A stretch of 64,000 nt of DNA from Trujillonella endophytica (GTDB taxonomy: Bacteria; Actinomycetota; Actinomycetes; Mycobacteriales; Geodermatophilaceae): the NCBI RefSeq assembly GCF_900110555.1, contig NZ_FOEE01000008.1:62001-126000 (forward strand), given 5' to 3'. Positions 7,193-18,009 of the stretch are shown here, piece by piece. The position numbers were made by a program, and so were the translations under genes. Below the pieces are notes generated by a model. That model did not search any database. It had not been told where the DNA came from and worked only from the letters and a program-made list of their open reading frames with translations. Numbering within the stretch: position 1 is the first letter of the stretch; each line of letters starts with the position of its first letter.

Positions 7193-8581
7193 GTGAGTCG
7201 GTACCGCGCGCAGGAGCTCGTCGAGCAGGCGCTGGCTGCGTCGTCCGCCGACGGGCAGGTGGCCTACGTCGTCGACAGCTCCGAGGCCAACCTCCGCTGG
7301 GCGGGCAACAGCCTCACCACCAACGGCGCGATGCGGTCGCGGCAGGTCGTGGTGATCTCCTTCGTCGACGGCGGCGCCGGGATGGCCGCGGGCACGGTCG
7401 CCCGCTCGGGCACGCCGGACATCGCCGAGCTGGTCGCGGCGAGCGAGCAGGCCGCGCGCGACGCCGGACCCGCCGAGGATGCCGTCCCGCTGGTGTCGGA
7501 CGCCCCGCCCGGCTCCGGCGACTGGGACGCCGATCCGGCCGAGACCTCCATCGGCGTCTTCGAGGAATTCGCGCCGGCCCTCGGCGAGGCCTTCGGGCGG
7601 GCCCGCGACCGCGACGACCTGCTGTTCGGCTACGCCGAGCACTCCCTGTCCACGACCTACCTCGGCTCCTCCACCGGGCTGCGGCTGCGGCACGACCAGC
7701 CCACCGGCCGGGTCGAGCTCAACGGCAAGAGCAGCGACTTCAGCCGCTCGGTGTGGGCCGGCGTCGGCACCCGCGACTTCCTCGACGTGTCCGTCGCCGG
7801 GCTGGCCGCCGAGGTCGAGCGCAAGCTCGCCTGGTCCCGTCGGCGGATCGACCTGCCCGCGGGCCGCTACGAGACGCTGCTCCCGCCGTCGGCGGTCAGC
7901 GACCTGATGATCTACGCCTATTGGACGATGGAGGCGCGCGACGCCGACGAGGGCCGCAACGTCTTCGCCAAGGCCGGCGGCGGCAGCCGGATCGGCGAGC
8001 GGCTGGCCGCGCTGCCGCTGAGGCTGCGCAGCGATCCGGACGCCCCCGGGCTGGAGTCGGCGCCGTTCCAGGTCGTCGGCGGTTCCTCCGGGGCGGCCTC
8101 GGTCTTCGACAACGGCATGGCGACCCCGGCGGTCGACTGGATCTCCGACGGCGTGCTGACCAACCTCGTGCGCCCGCGGGCATGGGCGCTGCGGACGACC
8201 GCACCGGCCACGGCCGCCGTCGACAACCTGATCCTCGAGGACCCGAACGCGACGGCCAGCCTCGAGGAGATGGTCGCGTCCACCGATCGCGGCCTGCTGC
8301 TGACGACCCTCTGGTACATCCGCGAGGTCGATCCGCAGACGCTGCTGCTCACCGGCCTGACCCGGGACGGCGTCTTCCTGGTCGAGGGCGGCGAGGTCAC
8401 CGGCGCGGTCAACAACTTCCGGTTCAACGAGTCGCCCGTGGACCTGCTCGGCCGGATCACGCAGGCCTCGCGCACCGAGCGGACCCTGCCCCGGGAGTGG
8501 AACGACTGGTTCACCCGCGCCGCGATGCCCGCGGTCCGGGTGCCGGACTTCCACATGAGCTCGGTCTCGCCCGCCAGCTGA
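7193..8581 (+). CDS. tldE: TldE/PmbA family protease subunit
   Basis: A 462-residue non-catalytic partner of TldD. It lacks HExxGH and shows TldE/PmbA-type sequence throughout: YVVDSSEANLRWAGNSLTTNG, LPAGRYETLLPPSAVSDLM, LTGLTRDGVFLVEGGEVTGAVNNFRFNESPVDLL. GTG 7193 follows GGGGAACAGA and gives the usual length; an upstream in-frame extension would run into the REP-like repeat. It is expected to form a heterodimer with the upstream TldD in the cytosol. Confidence 0.92.
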   Translation: MSRYRAQELVEQALAASSADGQVAYVVDSSEANLRWAGNSLTTNGAMRSRQVVVISFVDGGAGMAAGTVARSGTPDIAELVAASEQAARDAGPAEDAVPLVSDAPPGSGDWDADPAETSIGVFEEFAPALGEAFGRARDRDDLLFGYAEHSLSTTYLGSSTGLRLRHDQPTGRVELNGKSSDFSRSVWAGVGTRDFLDVSVAGLAAEVERKLAWSRRRIDLPAGRYETLLPPSAVSDLMIYAYWTMEARDADEGRNVFAKAGGGSRIGERLAALPLRLRSDPDAPGLESAPFQVVGGSSGAASVFDNGMATPAVDWISDGVLTNLVRPRAWALRTTAPATAAVDNLILEDPNATASLEEMVASTDRGLLLTTLWYIREVDPQTLLLTGLTRDGVFLVEGGEVTGAVNNFRFNESPVDLLGRITQASRTERTLPREWNDWFTRAAMPAVRVPDFHMSSVSPAS

Positions 8582-8680
8582 GCCAGGACGGACCGGTCCG
8601 CCCGGGTCCGGTGGCACAGGTGTGACGGGTGGTGTCGGTGCGCTGCCTCACGGTGAAAAGGGCTTCAGTTACCGCGCCTG

Positions 8681-8714
8681 CGTGCCGTTGAAACGGGGCA
8701 CGGGGATATTTTTT
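8681..8714 (+). terminator. Possible intrinsic terminator or attenuator with T-run
   Basis: The region downstream of tldE holds CGTGCC/GGCACG arms (8681-8686 and 8697-8702) around GTTGAAAC, followed at once by GGGGATATTTTTT. A run of six T is conspicuous in DNA this GC-rich. It lies about 55 bases before the start of the small Cys-rich gene, so it could end tldE transcription or attenuate that gene. A promoter -10-like use of the AT patch is the alternative. Confidence 0.45.
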
Positions 8715-8767
8715 CCCGGCACCAGCACGCGGGCCCCATGACGGGGCCGTCGAGGGGAGCCTTCCCG

Positions 8768-9070
8768 ATGAGCAGGACGCAGAAGCCGTCGGTCTTCCAG
8801 ATCGGTCAGGTGTGGGACGACGGCCGCACCGTCGTCGTCTCGGGGTGGGGCCTGGGCCTGTGCGCGTCCGCGTGCACCTGCCACCGGCACCCGTCCGCGG
8901 GCCACCTCGCGATCGACGAGGACCAGGCCGGGGGCCGGCTGGGGCTGGTCAGCTACCGCGAGGGTGGGTGCGACTGCTGCGAGGCGTGGACCGCCGACGA
9001 GCTCTCCGCCGTCATCCGCGACTTCGACCAGGTCTCCGCCCTCGAGGCGCAGGAGCCCCTGGCCGGCTGA
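8768..9070 (+). CDS. Small Cys/His-rich hypothetical protein
   Basis: A 100-residue protein of unknown function, start at ATG 8768 with GGGGAGC spaced 8 bases upstream. It has two clusters of potential metal ligands: C32, C36, C38, H39, H41, H46 (CASACTCHRHPSAGH) and C68, C70, C71 (GCDCC). The remaining sequence is soluble-looking (VFQIGQVWDDGRTVVVSGWG at the front, acidic C-terminus). There is no signal peptide or membrane segment. Metal binding or redox chemistry is a guess from composition. An AT-rich hairpin precedes the gene and a 24-bp tandem array follows it. Confidence 0.65.
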   Translation: MSRTQKPSVFQIGQVWDDGRTVVVSGWGLGLCASACTCHRHPSAGHLAIDEDQAGGRLGLVSYREGGCDCCEAWTADELSAVIRDFDQVSALEAQEPLAG

Positions 9071-9082
9071 GCCCCCCCTTCT

Positions 9083-9178
9083 CCCCGGGGCAACTTCGCA
9101 CTATTGCCCGGGGGCAACTTCGCGCTGCTGCCCCGGGGCGATTCCGCGCTTCTGCCCCGGGGCGATTTCGCGCTTCTG
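9083..9178. repeat. Four 24-bp tandem repeats, AATTCCGCGC family
   Basis: Four abutting 24-base units at 9083, 9107, 9131 and 9155, the third and fourth reading CCCCGGGGCGATT/TYCGCGCTTCTG-like. Each is CCCGGGG-centred and so can form short stems. The same core occurs in opposite orientation at 46799-46914, and related half-sites occur at 11710-11735. There are no spacers and no cas genes. The rest of this gap (9179-9407) has no gene that I can recognise. Confidence 0.85.
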
Positions 9179-9407
9179 CGCGGGGTCGGCCGGGTCCGCA
9201 GGCGCGCGACAGATCCGCGCGCTGACCGCACGCCCGCCGAGGCGCCACCACTCGTGGCGATCTCGGCCCGGTCGACCCCGCCCCGCTGACCGGGCGGTAC
9301 CGCCGAGCACCGACAGATCCCGGCGGCCACTGCGACGCCCGCACCCTCCCGGGACGGATGTGACGGGCGGGGTCGGCTGCCCAGCCCCCGGCCCGCGTGC
9401 CCTCATC

Positions 9408-9433
9408 ACGTGTCGACACGTCGTCCTTACTGT
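9408..9433 (+). promoter_or_regulatory. 14-bp perfect palindrome before NlpC/P60 gene
   Basis: ACGTGTCGACACGT (9408-9421) is a perfect palindrome 79 bases upstream of the ATG at 9500. It is followed by CCTTACTGTCC, in which TACTGT (9428-9433) is a candidate -10. An operator overlapping a promoter spacer is the simplest reading. No ydaO riboswitch is visible here, unlike upstream of the paralogue at 50489. Confidence 0.45.
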
Positions 9434-9499
9434 CCGTCGTGGACGCGCGACCCACCGCCCCTTCCCCGGGCGGCGCGCGATGCACACGAGGAGCTGACG

Positions 9500-10507
9500 A
9501 TGCAGCGCAACCGGACGACGAGCCGCCGCTGGGCCGGTGCCGTGCTCGCGACCGCCGCCGCCATCGCCGTGGTGCTGGGCCCGACGTCCGCCACGGCCGC
9601 GCCGACGACCGCCGACGAGGCGGCCGACCTGGTCGCCCAGACCGGCCAGGAGCTGACCCAGCTGGACGAGCAGGTGCACCAGGCCGAGCTGACCGTGACC
9701 GAGCTGCAGCGGGTCGCCGCCGATGCGCGCGCCGTCGCCGAGGCCGCCGAGGCCGAGGTCGCCCGCTACGAGCCGCAGCTGATCGCGATCGCGCACACCG
9801 GCTACACGTCGGGCCCCACGTCGGGCGTGGCCGCGTTCCTGACCAGCGACTCCGCCGAGGACTTCGTCCAGCAGATGACGACCCTCGACATGATCGCCGC
9901 CCACACCGACAGCCTGCTCGTCACCGTGTCCGCCGCCCGGGAGCAGGCGGCCGCCGCCCAGTCCCAGGCGCAGGCCGCCGCGGCGGAGGCCGAGGCCGCG
10001 CTGGCCACGCTCGAGCAGCAGCAGGCCGAGGTGCAGGCCCGCGTGGACCAGTACGAGGCCGACTTCACCCGGCTCTCCGCGCAGGAGCGCGCCGCGGTCA
10101 CCGTCTCGCTGGCCGGCCCCGTGCTGGACGTGCCGACATCGCTGGCCCCGCCGCCCTCGGAGGCCGCCGGAGCGGTCGTCGCGGCGGCGCTGGCCCAGGT
10201 CGGCGACCCCTACGTCTGGGGCGCGTCCGGTCCGAACGGCTTCGACTGCTCGGGGCTGACCCAGTTCGCCTACGCCGCTGCCGGCGTCTCGCTGCCGCAC
10301 TCCAGCCGCGCGCAGGCGGGGATGGGCGTGGCCGTGTCGCGCGGCGAGCTGCAGCCCGGCGACGTCGTCTACTTCTACTCGCCGGTCAGCCACGTGGGCA
10401 TCTACATCGGCAACGGCCAGATGGTGCACGCCCGCACGTTCGGCCAGCCGGTCGCCGTCACCAGCGTGGACATGCGCGGCTACGCCGGAGCCCGCCGCAT
10501 CCTCTGA
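9500..10507 (+). CDS. Secreted NlpC/P60 peptidoglycan hydrolase
   Basis: A 335-residue secreted cell-wall hydrolase. ATG 9500 follows GAGGAG. A signal peptide (residues ~1-33, cleavage near ATAAP) is followed by a coiled coil to ~residue 200 and a C-terminal NlpC/P60 domain with catalytic C250 (FDCSGL), H298 (SHVGIYIG) and H310. These enzymes cut the D-Glu-diaminopimelate bond of the peptide stem; the coiled coil probably controls access, as in RipA/RipC-type proteins. It has the same architecture as the protein at 50489. The stop abuts the convergent YdeI-like gene through a shared TGATCA. Confidence 0.92.
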   Translation: MQRNRTTSRRWAGAVLATAAAIAVVLGPTSATAAPTTADEAADLVAQTGQELTQLDEQVHQAELTVTELQRVAADARAVAEAAEAEVARYEPQLIAIAHTGYTSGPTSGVAAFLTSDSAEDFVQQMTTLDMIAAHTDSLLVTVSAAREQAAAAQSQAQAAAAEAEAALATLEQQQAEVQARVDQYEADFTRLSAQERAAVTVSLAGPVLDVPTSLAPPPSEAAGAVVAAALAQVGDPYVWGASGPNGFDCSGLTQFAYAAAGVSLPHSSRAQAGMGVAVSRGELQPGDVVYFYSPVSHVGIYIGNGQMVHARTFGQPVAVTSVDMRGYAGARRIL

Positions 10508-13154
<2,647 letters not shown>

Positions 13155-13172
13155 GGCGGCGGCCGGCGCGGG

Positions 13173-14042
13173 TCAGGCGTCCGGGACGTCGCGCCAACTC
13201 CGGGTCGGCCGCCAGCCGAACAGCCGCTCCGCCTTCGCGCTGCTGATGGCCGACGCGTCGGGCCGGGGCAGCGGCCGCACCTCCAGGCCGGGGTGGACGG
13301 CGAGCGCCGCGGCCCGCAGGTCCCGCCCGGTGCCGTTGTCGGCGGCCGCCGCGTAGGCCACCTCGTGCCCCGGGGTGGTGGACTCGGCGGCCAGCGCGAT
13401 CAGGCCGGCGAGGTCGGCCACGTCGACGTAGGACCAGAACATCGGGCTGCGCAGCTCCGGGTCCCGCCGGAAGGGCCCCAGCGAGGCCGCGTAGGTCCGC
13501 GGCGTCAGCACCCAGGTGGGCCGCAGCGAGACGGCGGTGCAGGAGCTCCGCCGGACCAGCCCGTCGCAGAGCAGCTCGGAGACCTGCTTGGACAGCGCGT
13601 ACGGGTCCTCGGGGCGGTCGGGGTGCTCCTCGTCGATCGGCAGCCGCACCGGCGGCGCCGGGTCCCGGGCCCAGGTGATCCCGCAGACGCTGTCGGAGGA
13701 CAGGTTGACCAGCCGGCGCACCCCGTTCAGCGCGCAGGCCTCCACGACGTGCGCGGTCATCGCCACGTTGGTCGTGAACACGGTGGGCCCCGGGTCCAGC
13801 CCCGGCCGCGGGACGGCGGCGGTGTGCACCACCGCGTCGACGTCCCGGACGACGGACAGCGCCTGGCCGAGATCGGTGAGGTCGGCCCGCACGTAGGGGA
13901 CGGACCCCGGCGGAGGGTCGTAGTCGGGGACGGCGAGGTCGGTGCCCACCACCCGGTGCCCGCGCGCAGCCAGGGCCTCGACGGCGGCGGACCCGACCTT
14001 TCCCCGCGCCCCGGTGACCAGCACCCGCAGCGACCCGGCCAC
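13173..14042 (-). CDS. NAD-dependent epimerase/dehydratase (extended SDR)
   Basis: A 289-residue SDR with the N-terminal nucleotide motif VTGARGKVGSAA, the NLSSDSVCG strand and YALSK (the YxxxK catalytic pair). It resembles the sugar-nucleotide epimerase and uronate-dehydrogenase-like group. GTG 14042 starts one base after the stop of the enolase-superfamily gene, so the two are surely cotranscribed. In this context oxidation of a sugar or sugar acid is plausible, but no substrate is shown. Confidence 0.85.
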   Translation of the reverse strand: MAGSLRVLVTGARGKVGSAAVEALAARGHRVVGTDLAVPDYDPPPGSVPYVRADLTDLGQALSVVRDVDAVVHTAAVPRPGLDPGPTVFTTNVAMTAHVVEACALNGVRRLVNLSSDSVCGITWARDPAPPVRLPIDEEHPDRPEDPYALSKQVSELLCDGLVRRSSCTAVSLRPTWVLTPRTYAASLGPFRRDPELRSPMFWSYVDVADLAGLIALAAESTTPGHEVAYAAAADNGTGRDLRAAALAVHPGLEVRPLPRPDASAISSAKAERLFGWRPTRSWRDVPDA

Positions 14043-14043
14043 G

Positions 14044-15138
14044 TCAGCAGGCCAGCCGGTGCGCGGCGAGGAAGTCCTCGTCGAGGGTGACCCCGAGCCC
14101 CGGCCCCGTCGGCACCGGCAGGGCGCCGTCCACCAGGGCGTCGATGCCGAACGCCGGGGCGAGGAGGGGATCGAGGTGGAAGGGGAACTCGAAGACGTCC
14201 ACCGCGGCCGAGGACGCCGCCACGTGCAGGTTGGCCGCCACCGACACCAGCCCCGCGTGGTGGTGGCAGGCCACCCGGGCGCCGCGCTCGCCGGCGGTGC
14301 GCGCGATGGAGCGGGCCGCCTCGATGCCGCCCGCGATGGAGGCGTCGGGCTGGACGACGGTCATCTCGCCCGCGACCAGCGCGTCCAGGGCGGCGGCCGG
14401 CGAGGAGAAGTGCTCCCCGTAGGCCAGGGGCACCGCGACCCGGTCGGCCAGCCGGGCGATCGCCTCGTGCTGGTCGTGCGGCAGCGGCTCCTCGAACCAG
14501 GTGACCCCCACCTCGTGCAGCCGCTCGGCGATCGCCACCGCCTGCGGCAGCGTGAAGAACTCGCTCCCGTCGACGGCGATCTCGACACCGTCGCCGAGCA
14601 GTCCCCGCAGGTCGGCCAGGACGTCCATGGCGCGGGCCCAGTCGAGGCCCACGCGCATCTTCACCATGTCGACGCCCCGGTCCAGGAGCGGCCCCAGCCG
14701 CTCCAGGTGCTGCGTGGCCGGGCCCGACTCCAGGAAGGGACTGCTGCCGACGTACACCCGGATGCGGTCCCGGACCCGGCCGGTGAGGTCGCTGACCGAC
14801 CGGCCGGCGGCCCGGGCACAGAGGTCGGCCAGCGCGATCGCCAGGGCGCTGCGCGCCTGCCCGGCGACGCCCCGGTCGCCGAGCGTGCGCCGGGTCGCCC
14901 GGTGGACCGGGTCGAGCACGGCCTCGACGGAGGAGAGCTCCGCCCCCAGCAGCAGCGGGGCGTAGACGTCGTCCACGATCGACGCGAGCACGGTCGGGTG
15001 CGAGACGCCGAAGCTGTCGCACGCCTCGCCCAGCCCGACCAGGCCCTCGTCGGTCCTCACGCGGACCACGAAGAACGTCATGGTCTGCTGCGCCGTCGTC
15101 AGCCGGAGCGGAAAGGACTCGATGCCGGTGATCCGCAT
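14044..15138 (-). CDS. Enolase-superfamily enzyme (mandelate racemase-like)
   Basis: A 364-residue protein with the N-terminal capping domain (MRITGIESFPLRL) and a barrel domain. Candidate metal ligands lie in IAVDGSE, WFEEPLPHD and YGEHF; MVKMRVG holds a K-x-R at the usual K-x-K position. The later barrel strands read VVQPDASIAGGIEAA and CHHHAGL. Dehydratase or racemase action on a sugar acid or similar carboxylate is expected; isofunctional assignment is not possible by eye. It sits 14 bases after the binding-protein gene and one base before the epimerase. Confidence 0.85.
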   Translation of the reverse strand: MRITGIESFPLRLTTAQQTMTFFVVRVRTDEGLVGLGEACDSFGVSHPTVLASIVDDVYAPLLLGAELSSVEAVLDPVHRATRRTLGDRGVAGQARSALAIALADLCARAAGRSVSDLTGRVRDRIRVYVGSSPFLESGPATQHLERLGPLLDRGVDMVKMRVGLDWARAMDVLADLRGLLGDGVEIAVDGSEFFTLPQAVAIAERLHEVGVTWFEEPLPHDQHEAIARLADRVAVPLAYGEHFSSPAAALDALVAGEMTVVQPDASIAGGIEAARSIARTAGERGARVACHHHAGLVSVAANLHVAASSAAVDVFEFPFHLDPLLAPAFGIDALVDGALPVPTGPGLGVTLDEDFLAAHRLAC

Positions 15139-15152
15139 GCCGCGGCCGGGGC

Positions 15153-16322
15153 TCACCGGCCGCTCGGGCTGACGAACTGTGCCGGGTCGTAGCTGATCGA
15201 CTCGTCGATGAACTCGTTGGTGTAGAGGTCCTCGGGGGTGAGGCCGTCGGCCAGCTCGACGTCGAGGTCGGCGAAGACGCCGGTCAGCAGGTCGGTCATC
15301 TCGCTCATGCGGTCGGGGTCGAACGAGCCGAGCACGCCGTCGGGGCCGTCGGCGACGATGCCGTCGTCGTTCAGCGAGTCGGTGATGGCGTCGGCCCGCT
15401 CGGGCGTGATCTGGAAGAACTGGTCGATGTCGGTGAGGTAGTCCGAGATCGCGGTGTTCACCGGCTCCGGGTCGGCCATGTAGTCGACCTGGCCCTGCTG
15501 CAGCAGGGGCACCAGCTGGGCGAGGCAGTCGGAGTTCTCCTCGACGGTCTCGGGGATCCCGGCCCAGGCGGAGGGGTAGATCCGGTAGCCGGCGTCGTCG
15601 AGGGAGAGGAAGTCGATCTCGCGGGCGAACTCGGGGGTGTCGTTGACCAGGCGCCAGGGCTCCTGGGTCACGTAGCCCTGCATGACGACGTCCTCTCCGA
15701 GCACCAGCCGGGTGAGGGCGCCGTCGAAGGAGCCGTCCAGCTGGTCCTGGCGCACCCAGCCCTGCTGCACGAGGTAGTCCATGTAGGTCTGGCCCTCGAA
15801 GTACAGGACGGTCGCGTCGCTGTCGGCGATCTCCTCGAACGAGCCGAAGTCGTACTTCTCCGGGTCCCACAGCAGGATCTGGGGCGTGATCTGCAGCGGG
15901 GTCACCACGGCCCGCGTCGGCAGCTCGGCCGACAGCCGCACCGACTCGTCGGTGTCGACCATCCCGAGCAGGATGTCCGGGTCGGTGTAGAGCAGCGCGC
16001 TGTTGGTCTGGAAGCCGATGAACGGGCCGCCGGCGCGGATCTCGACGGTCACCCGGTCGTCGGCGACCGCGGGCCCGGAGTAGATGCCGTTGTCGGGGTT
16101 GGGCTCGGCCCGGTCGTGGTCGATCAGCTGGTAGGCGGCCGCGTGCTCCGGCTCGGGGAACCAGTTGGTCTGCAGCACCACGGTGGCGGGGCAGGCGGAC
16201 AGGGCGCCGTCGCCGCCCACCGCCTCGCCGGAGCCGTCGTCGTCCGATCCGCCGCAGGCCGCGAGGGTCAGGACGCCGGCGAGGGCGGCGGCCGGCAGGG
16301 CGCGGGAACGGGGCAGGCGCAT
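15153..16322 (-). CDS. ABC-type substrate-binding lipoprotein (orphan)
   Basis: A 389-residue lipoprotein with a signal peptide ending in the lipobox LTLAACGG. The rest resembles the NMT1/SsuA/ThiY-like class of binding proteins (VVLQTNWFPEPEHAAAYQLI, FIGFQTNSALLYTDPDILLGMV). No permease or ATPase gene lies nearby, so it must use a distant transporter or act otherwise. A 27-bp perfect dyad sits about 20 bases before its ATG, with GGAG spaced for a ribosome site between. It is part of the 13-18 kb minus-strand set; the ligand is unknown. Confidence 0.85.
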   Translation of the reverse strand: MRLPRSRALPAAALAGVLTLAACGGSDDDGSGEAVGGDGALSACPATVVLQTNWFPEPEHAAAYQLIDHDRAEPNPDNGIYSGPAVADDRVTVEIRAGGPFIGFQTNSALLYTDPDILLGMVDTDESVRLSAELPTRAVVTPLQITPQILLWDPEKYDFGSFEEIADSDATVLYFEGQTYMDYLVQQGWVRQDQLDGSFDGALTRLVLGEDVVMQGYVTQEPWRLVNDTPEFAREIDFLSLDDAGYRIYPSAWAGIPETVEENSDCLAQLVPLLQQGQVDYMADPEPVNTAISDYLTDIDQFFQITPERADAITDSLNDDGIVADGPDGVLGSFDPDRMSEMTDLLTGVFADLDVELADGLTPEDLYTNEFIDESISYDPAQFVSPSGR

Positions 16323-16340
16323 GACGAACTCCTCGGGGAA

Positions 16341-16367
16341 CGCGATATTGACGGCGTCAATATCGCG
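16341..16367 (-). promoter_or_regulatory. 27-bp perfect dyad operator
   Basis: Arms CGCGATATTGAC (16341-16352) and GTCAATATCGCG (16356-16367) are perfect inverted repeats around GGC. The site lies just upstream of the lipoprotein start and downstream of the XRE-cupin regulator gene, and is AT-rich for this genome. It is a strong candidate operator for that regulator. Confidence 0.8.
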
Positions 16368-16397
16368 GCGAGGGATTTCGCCGGGGTTTCCGCCAGG

Positions 16398-16988
16398 TCA
16401 GTTCTCCGGTCCCGTCCGCGCCGGCGGCCCCCCGGGCTGGACCACGAGGACCCGGGCGGGGCCGGCGCCGACGAGCCGGAAGCGGTGCGGCACCGAGCCG
16501 CCGTAGTAGAGGCAGTCGGCGGGGCCCAGCTCGTGCCGCCCGTCGCCGCCCAGGTCGACCTCGATCCGGCCGGCGAGGACGTACAGCACCTCGGCGACGG
16601 CGTGGGAGTAGTAGTCGTCGAACTCGGGGTTGGTGACCGTGAACTCCAGCGGCAGCAGACCCGCGCGGCCCTCGACCAGCGACCGCGTGGACCCGCCGTC
16701 GTGGTGCACGGTGGTCCCGGTCCCGGCGCGCACCAGGCTCACCCGCGTCTCGTCGGCGTCGGTTCCCGCCTCGGCCATCAGGGCCGGCGTCGACGTCCCC
16801 AGCGAGCGCGCCAGCCGGTGCAGCGAGGCCATGCTCGGCTGGGCGAGGCCGCGCTCGAGCTGGCTGAGGAACGGCTGGGAGAGGCCGGCCCGCTCCGCCA
16901 GGGCCACGAGGGTCAGGCCCTGACTGCGCCGCCGGTCGCGGATGCGCCGGCCGAGCCGGTCGTCGCCCGTCCCGCGCCCCTCGGCCAC
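16398..16988 (-). CDS. XRE-family regulator with C-terminal cupin
   Basis: A 196-residue regulator. Residues ~12-66 are an XRE helix-turn-helix (LGRRIRDRRRSQGLTLVALA, then SQPFLSQLERGLAQPSMASL). The C-terminal half is a cupin (YYSHAVAEVLYVLAGRIEVD, then GSVPHRFRLVG). This two-domain layout is typical of small-molecule-sensing regulators of catabolic genes. GTG 16988 is chosen because upstream residues are not family-like. It lies between the oxygenase gene and the 27-bp dyad, which it probably binds. Confidence 0.88.
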   Translation of the reverse strand: MAEGRGTGDDRLGRRIRDRRRSQGLTLVALAERAGLSQPFLSQLERGLAQPSMASLHRLARSLGTSTPALMAEAGTDADETRVSLVRAGTGTTVHHDGGSTRSLVEGRAGLLPLEFTVTNPEFDDYYSHAVAEVLYVLAGRIEVDLGGDGRHELGPADCLYYGGSVPHRFRLVGAGPARVLVVQPGGPPARTGPEN

Positions 16989-17034
16989 GGATCCATCGTG
17001 CCGCACGTCCGCCGCCGGGCTGCCGTGGCGGCCC

Positions 17035-18009
17035 CTACGCCACGGAGATGGACGCGAGCCGGGAGCGGAGGAAGCCACCCGCGGTCACGGGCTCGTAGCC
17101 GGTGGGCCCCGCGGCGGCGGTGGGCAGCGTCTCGACGACGACGTCGGGCTCGGCCTCGTGGAAGAAGACCAGGGAGAGCAGCTCCTCGGTGGGGACGGCG
17201 GCCGGCGGCGGCAGCACGCGGTGCATGGTCGAGCGCCAGCGGTCCCCGGTCCAGCGCGCGAGGAGGTCCCCGGTGTTCACGGTGAGCGCACCCGGGACGA
17301 AGGGGGCGTCCACCCACTCGCCGTCGGGGGTGCAGACCTGCAGGCCGCCGGCCCCGGGCTCCCGGTCGAGGAGGGTGAGCGTGCCGAAGTCCGAGTGCGG
17401 GCCGATCCGGAACTGGTCGTCGGCCACCCCGGCGAGGGCGGCGCGCGGCGGGTACCAGTTGAGGTTGACCGTCCAGGGCGCCTGCGTGCAGCGGCTGGTG
17501 AAGAAGTCCGGAGGCAGCGCGAGGGCCTCGGCGAAGACCGCGAGAAGGGTGTCGGCCAGGGCATCGGCCGCGGCGCCGAACGCGCGGCCGGCGGCCTGCA
17601 GGCCCGGCACCTCGGCCGGCCACACGCTGGGGGCGTACCAGCCCTCCTCGCCCGTGCCGGCCAGCCGGTCCGGGAGGGCGTCCTGCCCGAACGTCCAGGA
17701 CTCCTTGAGGTCGGGGGCGGTCTCCAGCCCCTCGGAGGCGCCGTTGGACTCGGCCCCCGGGGGGATCCAGCCGCGGCCGCCCACCCGGCACGCGTAGCCC
17801 GCCTTGGCCTCGGCCGGGAGGGCGAAGAACCGGCGCGCCTCCGCGCGGACGCCGTCCAGGAGGCCGGGTGACAGCCGGTGCCCCGTGACGAGCAGGAAGC
17901 CGATGTCGGCCAGCGCCCGGTCGACCTCCCCGGCGATGCGCCGGCGTGCCCCCCGGTCTCCGGTGTACCAGTCGGTCAGGTCGACGAGCGGAACGGTCTG
18001 CTCGGGCAC
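17035..18009 (-). CDS. IPNS-like 2-oxoglutarate/Fe(II) oxygenase
   Basis: A 324-residue member of the isopenicillin N synthase-like oxygenase family. The N-terminal segment is PLVDLTDWYTGD and the iron triad appears as HSD (GPHSDFGTLTLL) plus the His of TMHRVLPP. The usual R-x-S that binds 2-oxoglutarate, downstream of that His, reads EELLSLVFF here: the Ser is present but the Arg is not at its normal place, so the cosubstrate could differ. GTG 18009 gives the family length. It is the first gene of the set with the XRE-cupin regulator 46 bases downstream. Substrate unknown. Confidence 0.82.
   Translation of the reverse strand: MPEQTVPLVDLTDWYTGDRGARRRIAGEVDRALADIGFLLVTGHRLSPGLLDGVRAEARRFFALPAEAKAGYACRVGGRGWIPPGAESNGASEGLETAPDLKESWTFGQDALPDRLAGTGEEGWYAPSVWPAEVPGLQAAGRAFGAAADALADTLLAVFAEALALPPDFFTSRCTQAPWTVNLNWYPPRAALAGVADDQFRIGPHSDFGTLTLLDREPGAGGLQVCTPDGEWVDAPFVPGALTVNTGDLLARWTGDRWRSTMHRVLPPPAAVPTEELLSLVFFHEAEPDVVVETLPTAAAGPTGYEPVTAGGFLRSRLASISVA

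Noticed and set aside
9083-9178. Short regular repeats resembling a CRISPR array
   Set aside because: Units abut with no spacers, all units are similar over their full length, and no cas genes are near. Same for 46775-46914.
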